From NCBI RefSeq assembly GCF_003751605.1, contig NZ_RJVJ01000003.1, forward strand, positions 682,001 to 746,000: a stretch of DNA of 64,000 nucleotides. The letters are read 5' to 3'. The position numbers and the translations under genes were made by a program. A model generated the notes under the pieces. The model was given only the letters and a program-made list of their open reading frames with translations. It was not told the origin of the DNA and did not search any database. The stretch comes from Kitasatospora cineracea (lineage in GTDB: Bacteria; Actinomycetota; Actinomycetes; Streptomycetales; Streptomycetaceae). Below, piece after piece: positions 1 through 7,440 of this stretch (the first letter of the stretch is position 1; each line of letters opens with the position of its first letter).

Positions 1-2
1 AC

Positions 3-329
3 GGCGTCGTGCTGGCAGTCTCCGAGCTGCTGACGAACGCTCACGTGCACGCGCACAGCGACGCGGAGCTGGTTCTGACGTGGGACGGACACTGCCTGCG
101 CCTGAGCGTCCACGACCACAACCCCCTGCCCCCTCGCCCGCGGACAGCAGAACCCGGCGCTCTTGGCGGCAGGGGACTGGTGCTGGTCGATGCGGTGGCC
201 GACCACTGGGGCACCCGGCCCACGAAGGAAGGGAAGACCGTCACCGCCTGCTTCCACCCCCCGTCGGCCGTTCGAGGCCCCTTGAACGCAACGGGCACGC
301 ACCGGTCTGCCCCACCCGGCGCGGGCTGA
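3..329 (+). CDS. HATPase_c / anti-sigma-factor-like ATP-binding protein (5' end outside window)
   Basis: The reading frame is open to the left edge, so the true start lies upstream. What remains is the C-terminal part of a GHKL ATPase of the kind Streptomyces carries in many copies as RsbW-like anti-sigma or serine kinase domains. Visible motifs are the N-box (VSELLTNAHVHA) and the G-box glycines (GGRGLVLVDAVADHWG), in the right order and spacing. After the ATPase core there is a short Pro/Ala-rich tail. These proteins bind ATP and a STAS-type antagonist or a sigma factor; the partner is not identifiable here, although a damaged STAS gene lies at 32.7 kb. Family assignment is secure; the role is inferred. 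Confidence 0.85.
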   Translation, partial: GVVLAVSELLTNAHVHAHSDAELVLTWDGHCLRLSVHDHNPLPPRPRTAEPGALGGRGLVLVDAVADHWGTRPTKEGKTVTACFHPPSAVRGPLNATGTHRSAPPGAG

Positions 330-694
330 GGGCCCGGCGCGAAGGCGGTGGCGGCGCTGATCGCGGTCGGCGCGACCCGCACGGCCGGCCGCAGCCGCAT
401 CGCCCGGCACCGGGCCGCTCCAGGACGAAGCGGGCCGCGTCGAGCTCGTGGAGCAACTCGCCGTCCAGCGGTCCAAACGCCTTCGTCCACGCCCGGCGCA
501 ACGCGCAGGACACCGGTACCGCCCTGGTGCCGGCCGCGCCCGCCGCGCCGGTGGACCGCCTGCCGGAGAGCACCGGCAGGTACCAGGTGTCCGGCATCCG
601 TCCCGGCGTCGGGAGCGCCCTCGCCGAGCGCCCGGCCTCCTGCGACCGGTCGGCGGTGGAACCGGCGGCACACGACCGACCGTCCTAGCCGAAC
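330..694. other. 365-bp gap without a convincing gene
   Basis: Open frames here overlap each other on both strands and lack recognisable motifs. A minus-strand frame across 400-597 has a moderately protein-like stretch (DGELLHELDAARFVLERPG) but no ribosome binding site and no conserved neighbours, so it may be a remnant. The promoter of the following gene is presumably in this interval, but no clear boxes are visible. Confidence 0.4.
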
Positions 695-1675
695 ATGAGC
701 GACAACGAGAAGACCTTAGGACGACGCGGACTCCTGCGGACGGCGGTCGCGGGTGCCGCCTTCCTGCCGGTGGCCGCTGCCGTCCCCGCAGCAGCCGCCG
801 CGGGCGACCCCGCCGCCGCAGCCGACCCCGGGCCGGACCGGCAGGGCGGCGGCGAGACGGCGTTCACCTGGCTGGGCAACAGCGGGTGGCGGATCGAGGG
901 CAACGGCAAGACCGTGCTGTTCGACCCGTACCTCACCCGCTTCCCCACCCACGGCTTCGACCCCGCCACCCCCCTCACCACCGCCGCCGACGTGGTCGAC
1001 GCCCACATCGGGAAACCGGACCTCGTCCTGGTCAGCCACAGCCACTGGGACCACGTCAACGACGTCCCGTACATCGCGAAGAGCCGCGGGGTGCAGGTGG
1101 TCGGCACCGCCACCACCTGCCACCTGCTGCAGGCGGCGGGCGTCGACCCGGCCCAGCTGATCGTGGTCAAGGGCGGCGAGGTGCTCGACTTCGGCGGGTA
1201 CACCGTGCGGGTGGTGGCCAGCCTGCACAGTCGCAACGCCAAGCACCGCTACTGGGCGCCCGGCACGCTCACCGCGCCGCCCGCCGCCCCGCCCCGCACG
1301 ATCGGCGAACTCGTCGAGGGCGACACCCTGGCCTTCCAGGTCCGGCTCGGCGACGGCCCCTCGACCCTGCTGACCGGCGCCAGCGACTTCGTCGAGCACA
1401 CCTACGCCGGCCTGCGGCCGGACGTGGCGATGATCGCGGTCGAGAGCACCGCCCGCACCACCCACCAGTACGTGCCCCGGCTGCTGCAGGCCCTCGACCT
1501 CCCGCGCACCGTCGTCCCCGTGCACTGGGACAACTTCGAGACACCACTGACCGACCCCGCCGTCCAGGACCCGGGCATGGACCTCGACGGCCTCGTCACC
1601 CAGGTGCGCCAACTCTCCCCGCGCACCCGGCTGATCCGCCCCGAACACCTCGCCACCCTGCACCTGCGCCCCTGA
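695..1675 (+). CDS. Tat-exported metallo-beta-lactamase-fold hydrolase
   Basis: A 326-residue protein with a twin-arginine leader (GRRGLLRTAVAGAAF, residues 8-22) followed by an Ala-rich h-region, so it is probably exported folded. The mature part begins near residue 50 and carries the metal-binding motif SHSHWDH (about residues 115-121), the signature of the metallo-beta-lactamase superfamily, with a further conserved-looking HSRN near 181, a TGASDF loop near 230 and PVHWDNF near 276. The architecture resembles UlaG/RomA-like hydrolases (phosphoesterase or lactonase) rather than true beta-lactamases. The ATG at 695 was chosen because the Tat motif follows at once. It stands alone; the substrate cannot be inferred. 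Confidence 0.85.
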   Translation: MSDNEKTLGRRGLLRTAVAGAAFLPVAAAVPAAAAAGDPAAAADPGPDRQGGGETAFTWLGNSGWRIEGNGKTVLFDPYLTRFPTHGFDPATPLTTAADVVDAHIGKPDLVLVSHSHWDHVNDVPYIAKSRGVQVVGTATTCHLLQAAGVDPAQLIVVKGGEVLDFGGYTVRVVASLHSRNAKHRYWAPGTLTAPPAAPPRTIGELVEGDTLAFQVRLGDGPSTLLTGASDFVEHTYAGLRPDVAMIAVESTARTTHQYVPRLLQALDLPRTVVPVHWDNFETPLTDPAVQDPGMDLDGLVTQVRQLSPRTRLIRPEHLATLHLRP

Positions 1676-1923
1676 CGGACAACCGCGAACTCCAGCGGCC
1701 CGCGGCCGGGCTGCTGGTGGCGCCGACGATCCGGCAAGCCGCCCGCACCGCCGACGTGCCGGTCGACGACGTGCCCCTGGCCGACGTACTGCGGGTGCGG
1801 TGCCGTCGCGGCCCGCGCCGACTCCGATTGGAACTGACCCTCCGACAACCCTTGGACCCCGCCCCGATGTTGTCCCACACACACGCCGGGGCGGTGCGGC
1901 CGGTGGAGCAGCATCCAGTCGGA

Positions 1924-1970
1924 GGCCCCGGGCCCCGAGCACGCGCCCCTGTCGCGCGCCGGGCCCGGGG
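1924..1970. repeat. GC hairpin repeat, copy 1
   Basis: About 46 nt beginning ggccccgggccccgagc and ending cccgggg. It is matched at 22114-22159 with four substitutions and a one-base gap. Outer arms (ccccggg/cccgggg) and inner gcgc-rich arms can pair, so it would form a long GC stem. There is no U tract. It could be a terminator-like or REP-like element, or a shared gene remnant. Confidence 0.5.
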
Positions 1971-2321
1971 CCGACCTGCAGCTCGGCTCCCGCCGACAAC
2001 TCCGGGGGGGAGGCCCTCGAACACGTCCGGCCGGAGCGGTCGTGCTGTTCACGCGCTCCCGTTCCGGCGCGGGCCGATGGTGACCGTCACCAGCTGGACC
2101 CCGGCCGATGCCGGGAGGACCGACGCCGCAGTGGCTCTGCCAGACGGCCAGACGGCCAGACGGCCAGGCTGTCCGGCAGCCAGGCTGTCCGGCCGTTCAG
2201 GTCGGCGCACGGGCACGCCGCGAAGAGCCTTCCTGTCGAGCGCGGCTCCACGGTCCCGTCCTCGACCGGCCAGGTTCCCCGCCCCCTGTGACGTCACGGC
2301 GTTCCGCGCGAACCGCGCTCG

Positions 2322-2342
2322 CGCGCAGATCGAATCTGCGCG
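2322..2342. terminator. Palindrome downstream of the dienelactone hydrolase gene
   Basis: Perfect 9-bp arms CGCGCAGAT and ATCTGCGCG around a CGA loop, ending 19 nt beyond the stop codon of the minus-strand gene that ends at 2361. There is no U run, as is usual for Streptomyces stem-loop terminators. Confidence 0.55.
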
Positions 2343-2360
2343 TCGATTCTCCGCGAGCTC

Positions 2361-3089
2361 CTACAAGTGCCGGGCCAGTGCCTCGTAGACCCGCCGCCAG
2401 GCGTCGGCGGTGGCCTCCGCGTCGTGGTCCGCCGGCCGGTCGGCGGCGAAGCCGTGGCGGGCGCCCGGGTAGGTGATCAGCTCGTGCCCGACCCCGGCGG
2501 CGGTGAGCCGGTGCTCGGCCTCCTGCCACTCCTCCTGGGGGAGGATGTGGTCCAGTTCGCCGCAGAAGCCCAGCAGGTGCACCCCGTTGGCGGCGATGCG
2601 TTCGGCCGTCTCCAGCGGGGGCACCGGACCGACCAGCGGGAAGCCGGAGTTGAGCAGCCAGCCCGGGTAGAACACCGCTGCCAGCTCGAAGCGCAGCTCG
2701 GTGGCCGCGCGCACGGCGATGTGCCCGCCCATGCTCGTCCCGAGGAACGCCACCCCGTGCCCGTCGGCCAGTTCGCGGGCCGCGGCCAGGGCCTCGGCCG
2801 CGTCGGCGACCAGTTCGTCGCGGTCCAGGGCCTTCATCAGGACCAGGCCCGCCTCGCGCTCCTCGGCCTCGTAGCCCAGCTCGGTGCGGCGTGCGTTGCG
2901 CCAGTAGAAGTCCGGTGCCACCGCGGCGTACCCGCGTGCCGCCAACTCGGCGCACACGTCCCGCAGGTAGGCGTTGACCCCGTACAGCTCGGAGCAGACC
3001 ACCACCGCGCCGCGCACCTCGCCCGCCGGGCGGTGCACGTGGGCCTCCAGGCCGCCTGGAGTGCCCAGTTCCTGCCATTGACCTGCCAT
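2361..3089 (-). CDS. Dienelactone hydrolase family protein
   Basis: A 242-residue alpha/beta hydrolase of the dienelactone hydrolase type. The N-terminal VVVCSELYGVNAYLRDVCAE resembles the DLH segment that contacts the substrate carboxylate, and the nucleophile elbow is FLGTSMGGH, so the nucleophile looks like Ser rather than the Cys of classical ClcD. The late PGARHGF supplies the catalytic His and GFCGELDHILP the Asp. Length fits the family. The ATG at 3089 gives the normal N-terminus; the longer frame upstream is the TetR gene's shadow. It lies 53 nt behind the TetR gene on the same strand and could share its transcript. Confidence 0.88.
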   Translation of the reverse strand: MAGQWQELGTPGGLEAHVHRPAGEVRGAVVVCSELYGVNAYLRDVCAELAARGYAAVAPDFYWRNARRTELGYEAEEREAGLVLMKALDRDELVADAAEALAAARELADGHGVAFLGTSMGGHIAVRAATELRFELAAVFYPGWLLNSGFPLVGPVPPLETAERIAANGVHLLGFCGELDHILPQEEWQEAEHRLTAAGVGHELITYPGARHGFAADRPADHDAEATADAWRRVYEALARHL

Positions 3090-3142
3090 CGGATCCCCCG
3101 TCGAGTCGATCGGAAACCAGCCGTCGCGCAGCGTAGTGGACG

Positions 3143-3814
3143 TCACCGGTGCGGACGACCGGTTTTCGCGCGGGCACCGGTCCCGCTGTCCGGGGGCGCG
3201 GTGAAGCCCGCGCAGAGCAGGCGCACGCTGCGGACGAACTTCTCGTCCTGGTCCAGCCGCTCCATCAACGGGCCCATCAGCAGCGGGAAGCGGGCGCACA
3301 GGTCGGCGTACCGCTCGGCGGTGACCGTCGGCGGTGCGGCGGGCTGGTTCTGCTCCTGCAGCACGAAGCCGGTGACGTGGCTGAGCAGGACGTCGGCGGC
3401 GATCCCGCACCGTTCGGCGGGCACGCCGCCGTCGAGGAGGGTGCGCAGCAGGCGCTCCATCAGGGAGAGGGCACCGGTGCTGAGCACGCCGGGGCTCTCG
3501 GCGAACAGCTGGGCGCCGCCGGGGTGCTGTTTGAGGCTCAGGCGCAGGGCGGCGGCCTGGGCCCCGATCCGCTCCGGCCAGCGGGTGGCGGCCGGCAGGG
3601 CGTCCAGGGCGGCGGTGCCCTCCTCGTACGCGTGGTGGCAGATCCGGTCGGCCATCAGGGCGAGCAGTTCGTCCTTGCCGCGCACGTGGTAGTAGAGACT
3701 GCCGGCGTGGGCGCCCAGGCGGTCGGCGACCTGACGCATCGACAGGTTCTGGTAGCCGACCTCGGCGAAGACGGCCATGCCCGCGTCGACGATGCGCTCC
3801 TTGGTGAGCTTCAT
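3143..3814 (-). CDS. TetR family transcriptional regulator with TetR_C domain
   Basis: A 223-residue one-component repressor. The N-terminal helix-turn-helix runs from about residue 8 to 50 (IVDAGMAVFAEVGYQNLSMR, then VADRLGAHAGSLYYHVRGKD), and the C-terminal ligand domain has the pattern of the TetR_C family. ATG at 3814 was preferred over an upstream in-frame TTG at 3829, because the TTG gives five extra unconserved residues. It is transcribed away from the membrane protein gene at 3924, and the space between carries two copies of a 17-bp palindrome that fit a TetR operator. I infer that it represses itself and the divergent gene. The ligand is unknown. Confidence 0.9.
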   Translation of the reverse strand: MKLTKERIVDAGMAVFAEVGYQNLSMRQVADRLGAHAGSLYYHVRGKDELLALMADRICHHAYEEGTAALDALPAATRWPERIGAQAAALRLSLKQHPGGAQLFAESPGVLSTGALSLMERLLRTLLDGGVPAERCGIAADVLLSHVTGFVLQEQNQPAAPPTVTAERYADLCARFPLLMGPLMERLDQDEKFVRSVRLLCAGFTAPPDSGTGARAKTGRPHR

Positions 3815-3833
3815 GGTTCCACCGTACAAGGTT

Positions 3834-3850
3834 TTCCAACACCGTTCGAA
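3834..3850. promoter_or_regulatory. Probable TetR operator, site 1
   Basis: 17-bp imperfect palindrome ttccaacaccgttcgaa (TTCSAAC-N3-GTTSGAA), 20 nt upstream of the TetR start. Its reverse complement is nearly identical to site 2. Confidence 0.7.
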
Positions 3851-3877
3851 AATTGTGCTACTTTTGCGCCGTCAAGT

Positions 3878-3894
3878 TTCGAACAGCGTTGGAA
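3878..3894. promoter_or_regulatory. Probable TetR operator, site 2
   Basis: 17-bp imperfect palindrome ttcgaacagcgttggaa, 44 bp centre to centre from site 1 (about four helical turns) and 30 nt upstream of the start of the divergent membrane protein gene. Two such sites in one divergent promoter suggest cooperative control of both genes. Confidence 0.7.
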
Positions 3895-3923
3895 AGCGCT
3901 GTAGTCGGGGGGAGGGGCCGGAC

Positions 3924-4604
3924 ATGGGGGCGATCGTCTTCAACGTGACCACGGCCGCGCTGATGGTCATGATGCTCAACTGCGGGCTGGGGGTCGTCGG
4001 CCGCGACACCCTGCGTGCGCGGCCGCTCCCGTGGGCGGCGATCGCCCTGACCGCGGTCGCCGTCGCCGGCGTCCTGCTCCAACTGCTCTGGTCCGGCGCG
4101 ATGGACGCGCTGGACGCCGACCCGGCCAGGCACGGCTGGTGGCGCGAGTTCACCTCGGTGTTCATGCAGAACGGCGGCCTGTTCGGCGGCCTGTGGAACC
4201 TCGCCACGCTCGCCGCCGTCGCCGCGCTCGCCCAATGGTACTGGGGCGGCCCGCTCACCCTCGCCTTCTTCCTGGCCGGCATCGTGCTGCCCGGCCGGAT
4301 CGACACCCTGCTCGGCCTCGGCGACGGCCCCAGCACCGATCCCCGCAACTTCGCCGGCAGCTCCGGCGCCACCTACTTCCTGGGCGCCACCCTCGCCCTC
4401 GCCCTCCTGACCCGCACCCTCCTGACCCGCACCCGCCTGCCCAAGGAGATCGCCCTCGCAGCGGGCGTCCCGGTCCTCGGCCTCGCGATGTGGCTCGCCC
4501 AGGACAACGGCCACGGACTGGTCGCCGTCTACGGCTTCGCGCTGGGCGCGATCGCCTGGACGCTCCGCCACCGGTTCCACCCGCCGGTCGGCCGGACCGC
4601 CTGA
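3924..4604 (+). CDS. Multi-pass membrane protein, probable TetR target
   Basis: A 226-residue hydrophobic protein with about six predicted membrane segments (near residues 1-25, 34-55, 85-108, 112-130, 150-170, 185-220 of the visible hydrophobic pattern). I do not recognise a named family with confidence; the overall look is of a small uncharacterised actinobacterial integral membrane protein. The ATG at 3924 is preceded by a purine-rich ribosome binding site (ggggggagggg). An upstream extension in frame would run through the operators and is rejected. The divergent TetR gene and paired operators suggest inducible expression, as for efflux or membrane-stress proteins, but nothing in the sequence proves transport. 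Confidence 0.8.
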   Translation: MGAIVFNVTTAALMVMMLNCGLGVVGRDTLRARPLPWAAIALTAVAVAGVLLQLLWSGAMDALDADPARHGWWREFTSVFMQNGGLFGGLWNLATLAAVAALAQWYWGGPLTLAFFLAGIVLPGRIDTLLGLGDGPSTDPRNFAGSSGATYFLGATLALALLTRTLLTRTRLPKEIALAAGVPVLGLAMWLAQDNGHGLVAVYGFALGAIAWTLRHRFHPPVGRTA

Positions 4605-4879
4605 GCCCAAGCCCGGGGGAGACCCGGCGGGCCCCGGTCCGCCGCCAGGTCCGCCGCCCGGTCCGGACCGGGCCGGGAAGGCCCGCCCTCCCGTCCGGAG
4701 CCGTCGCCCACGGGGCCTCCCACGATGCGGTGCCGCTCCCGTTCCCGTTCCCGGGCCTCGGCCTCGGGCGGCCCGGTCGGTCGGTACACTGCTCGAACTT
4801 CCGTACCGGCAGGGGAGTTCGCGATGCGAACGGGCAGTACCGGCACCGGCCCCCGGACAGATGCGCCTGACCCGAGGGG

Positions 4880-5431
4880 GTGCGACCGTTGAGTGCCCGC
4901 AAGCCCGGCCCTCCCCCGAATACCGGCTGGCGACCGCGCGGGGGCGGCGCCTCGACCCGTACGGTGCGCAGGCCGCTGCGGCGGGCGGTGCCGCGCGCGC
5001 TGCTGTGGTGGCTTTCACTCCTGCTGGGCATCCTGCTCGTCTCGGCCGCCGCAGGGGTTCCGGAACCGTCGGCACCGGTCCGGGTCGCACTGCAGATCGG
5101 GGCGGTGCTGCTGCTGGCGCTGCCGCTCAGGACGGAGCTGCGGACCGCGGTCGAGTTCCGAAAGCGCGAGCTGGTGGTGACCAACCCCTTCACCCGGCGC
5201 ACCTTCCGGGCCGAGGACATCCGGTCCATCAAGTACGCCCACGGGCCCAAGCAGCGCGAACGTCTGGAGATCACCCTCGTCAGCGGCCGGTGGTCCACCT
5301 TGTGCGTCAGCGTCGGCCTGTCCCCGCAGGGCCGCGCCGAGCTCTGCGGCCTCCTGCAGGACTGGACCCGCGCCAACCGCGTGTCCACGAACTTCCGGGT
5401 GCTCGGTCCGAAGAAGCGCTGGTCCGACTGA
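4880..5431 (+). CDS. Membrane protein with PH-like domain
   Basis: A 183-residue protein. A basic N-terminus of about 40 residues is followed by two transmembrane segments (LLWWLSLLLGILLVSAAAGV and IGAVLLLALPL) and a C-terminal soluble part of about 95 residues. That part has the beta-rich pattern of the bacterial PH-like domains of actinobacterial two-TM proteins (ELVVTNPFTRRTFRAEDIRS, then LEITLVSGRWSTLCV). The GTG at 4880 directly abuts the purine run cgaggggg, so the TTG at 4889, with proper spacing, may be the true start. Function unknown. Confidence 0.8.
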   Translation: MRPLSARKPGPPPNTGWRPRGGGASTRTVRRPLRRAVPRALLWWLSLLLGILLVSAAAGVPEPSAPVRVALQIGAVLLLALPLRTELRTAVEFRKRELVVTNPFTRRTFRAEDIRSIKYAHGPKQRERLEITLVSGRWSTLCVSVGLSPQGRAELCGLLQDWTRANRVSTNFRVLGPKKRWSD

Positions 5432-5442
5432 CTTCCGGCCCC

Positions 5443-5490
5443 GGCCGCCATCCCGCGGACGGCACGGGCCGCCATCCCGCGGACGGCACA
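5443..5490. repeat. 24-bp tandem repeat, two copies
   Basis: Two adjacent copies of a 24-bp unit (ggccgccatcccgcggacgg plus four more bases) just after the stop of the PH-domain gene. Each unit contains a self-complementary cgcg core. This may be replication slippage within a terminator region. Confidence 0.7.
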
Positions 5491-5663
5491 GGCCGCTGCC
5501 GCACCCGCCCGGCCGCACCGTGCAGCCAACACCCCCGACGCCCTCGCCACGCCCGCCCGGCCCCTGAGCTTCCCGGCACTGGGGCCTGACGGGAGATCAG
5601 CCGGGGCCGGGCGCGCTGCAGCGACTCGTCGGCGCTCTTTTCCGTCCGAGCGGTGCAGCCAGG

Positions 5664-7199
5664 TCAGACGCCGGTGGCGATCTGGCCGTAGTCGATCCAG
5701 CCGGGGGTGTTCCGGCCGTCGCCGCCGTTGTTGAGGAAGGCGGTGGTGGGGCCGGTGGTGACCAGGTAGTCGGCGTGGGCGTCGGCGTTGACGTCCGCCA
5801 GCGCCACGGAGTTCTGGTCGGTGGTGAGGCCGGCCGCGGTGCGGCCGTGGTCGGTCCAGCCGCCGTGGCCGTCGCCGCCCTTGTTCAGGAAGGTGGTGAG
5901 GGAGCCGTCGGGGTTGACCACGTTGTAGTCGGCGCGGCCGTCGCCGTCGAAGTCCGCCAGGCGCAGGCGGCTGCGGTCGGTGGTGAGACCGCCGGCCACC
6001 TTGCCCAGGTCGCTCCAGCCGCCGCGGCCGTCGCCGCCGCGGTTGAGGAAGACGCGCACCGCGCCGTCGTCGGCGATGGTGGTGTAGTCGGTGCGGCCGT
6101 CGCCGTCGAAGTCCGCGAACGCCACCTGCGCGGGATCCGCCGTCATCCCGGACGCCACCTGGCCGAGGTCGGTCCAACCCCCGTGCCCGTCACCGCCCTT
6201 GTTCGAGAACACCCGTACCGAACCGTCCGCGTTGATCACCAGGTAGTCGGCGCGGCCGTCACCGTCGTAGTCCGCGAACCGCACCCGCGCCCGGTCCCGG
6301 GTCATCCCGGACGCCACCTGGCCGAGGTCGCTCCAGCCCCCGTGCCCGTCACCGCCCTTGTTCGAGAACACCCGCACCGAACCGTCGTCGTTCACGATCA
6401 CGTAGTCCGCCCGGCCGTCACCGTCGAAATCCGCCCACCGCACCCGACCCGACCCGCCCGACTCCGTACCGGCGCGGTGTGCCGGGGCCGGGACGGCCAG
6501 GCCGTCGGTGAAGGCGCGGTCCAGGGCCTGGTCGAAGGTCTGCGCCATCCGCTGGTAGCCGAGGTCGTCGGGGTGCAGCCCGTCGGCCATCTCGGCCGGG
6601 GTCAGCGCGGGTGCGGCGGTGTAGCGGACCTTGCGGCCCTGGTCCTGCTTCGCCCGGACGGCCTGGCTCAGCGCGGTGTTGTAGTCGGCGACCTGGGCGG
6701 TCAGGTCGGGTGTCGTCGGGATCAGGCCCATCACCAGGACGCTCACGCCGGACCGGTCGGCCAGGATCCGGTCGATCAGTGCCGAGGCGCGGTCCGCGGC
6801 GTGCGCCTTGTCGGTCCCCCGGTCGAGGTCGTTGATGCCGATGTGGAGCAGGACGACATCCGGCTGCGCGGAGGCCAGCCAGCCGTCGATGCCGGCCGCG
6901 ACGTCGTTGACCACGTACCCGCTGTGGCCCTCGTTGTCGGGGTCGGCGACCGCGCCGTTGTGGTTCGAGCCCACCAGGTCGACGGCGTAACGGCTCTGCA
7001 GGGCCACCAGGTCGGCGAGCGGTCCGCGGTAGCCGGCGTCGGTGCTGCTCCGGTACCCGGCGGTGATCGAGTCGCCGAGCGGCATCACCCGCAGTACCGG
7101 GGCGGGGACGGGTGCGGCGGCGGAGGCCGCGGGGGCGGTGGCCGCGATCGCCGCCATCGAGGCGACCGTGGCCAGAGCGAGCGTGATGGTGCGCGTCAT
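5664..7199 (-). CDS. Secreted GDSL/SGNH esterase with C-terminal FG-GAP repeats
   Basis: A 511-residue extracellular protein. Residues 1-27 are a Sec signal peptide ending in an Ala-rich cleavage site. The SGNH hydrolase domain (about 34-235) shows block I LGDSITAGY with Ser44, block III GINDL with Asn123, and block V DGLHPDD with Asp206 and His209, so the catalytic set is complete. Residues 245-511 form five FG-GAP/VCBS repeats, each with a calcium-loop pattern such as DFDGDGRADY followed by NKGGDGHGGW. They probably fold as a beta-propeller-like binding module. The start has a gaagga ribosome binding site. The same repeat module occurs in the protein encoded at 9806-11803. Substrate (ester, lipid or acetylated polysaccharide) is not determinable. 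Confidence 0.92.
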   Translation of the reverse strand: MTRTITLALATVASMAAIAATAPAASAAAPVPAPVLRVMPLGDSITAGYRSSTDAGYRGPLADLVALQSRYAVDLVGSNHNGAVADPDNEGHSGYVVNDVAAGIDGWLASAQPDVVLLHIGINDLDRGTDKAHAADRASALIDRILADRSGVSVLVMGLIPTTPDLTAQVADYNTALSQAVRAKQDQGRKVRYTAAPALTPAEMADGLHPDDLGYQRMAQTFDQALDRAFTDGLAVPAPAHRAGTESGGSGRVRWADFDGDGRADYVIVNDDGSVRVFSNKGGDGHGGWSDLGQVASGMTRDRARVRFADYDGDGRADYLVINADGSVRVFSNKGGDGHGGWTDLGQVASGMTADPAQVAFADFDGDGRTDYTTIADDGAVRVFLNRGGDGRGGWSDLGKVAGGLTTDRSRLRLADFDGDGRADYNVVNPDGSLTTFLNKGGDGHGGWTDHGRTAAGLTTDQNSVALADVNADAHADYLVTTGPTTAFLNNGGDGRNTPGWIDYGQIATGV

Positions 7200-7244
7200 G
7201 GGGTTCCTTCCCTGGTGCGGTTCGTGGTTCGTGGTGCGGGCTCG

Positions 7245-7276
7245 GGTGCCGATCCGGCCGCGGCCGGATCGGCACC
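7245..7276. terminator. 32-bp perfect palindrome
   Basis: Arms GGTGCCGATCCGGCCG and CGGCCGGATCGGCACC with no loop bases. It lies between the alpha-galactosidase stop (7433) and the start of the next minus-strand gene (7199), as expected for a strong stem-loop terminator or a cruciform. Both orientations are equal. Confidence 0.65.
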
Positions 7277-7410
7277 GGGGTGTTCCGGTCGCCGCCGCCG
7301 TGGTCGGGGAGGGCGGCGGCGGTGCCGGTGCCGGTGCCGGTGGTGACCGGGCGGGCGGTCGGCTCTCGTCGGCTTCGTCATGGCGCCCGAGATCTCCGAC
7401 CGCGCCCGGT

Positions 7411-7440
7411 CCGCGCGTCACCGGTCCGCGCGTCACCGGT
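7411..7440. repeat. 15-bp tandem repeat overlapping the alpha-galactosidase stop
   Basis: Two copies of ccgcgcgtcaccggt; the second contains the stop codon of the minus-strand gene. A separate 6-bp gtgccg triplet run lies nearby at about 7320-7338. Confidence 0.7.

Larger units (their letters stand above)
1676..2360. other. 685-bp intergenic region with hairpin repeat and short tandem repeats
   Basis: No convincing gene. The interval contains a GC-only hairpin at 1924-1970 that recurs at 22114-22159, a run of 8-bp direct repeats (ccagacgg) around 2141-2165, and a palindrome at 2322-2342. A very long plus-strand frame crosses this region and the preceding gene, but it has the Arg/Pro/Gly composition of an out-of-frame shadow. 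Confidence 0.5.

Noticed and set aside
448..2388. 646-residue plus-strand frame
   Set aside because: Runs through and past the MBL-fold gene in another phase, with Arg/Pro/Gly-rich shadow composition and no domain.
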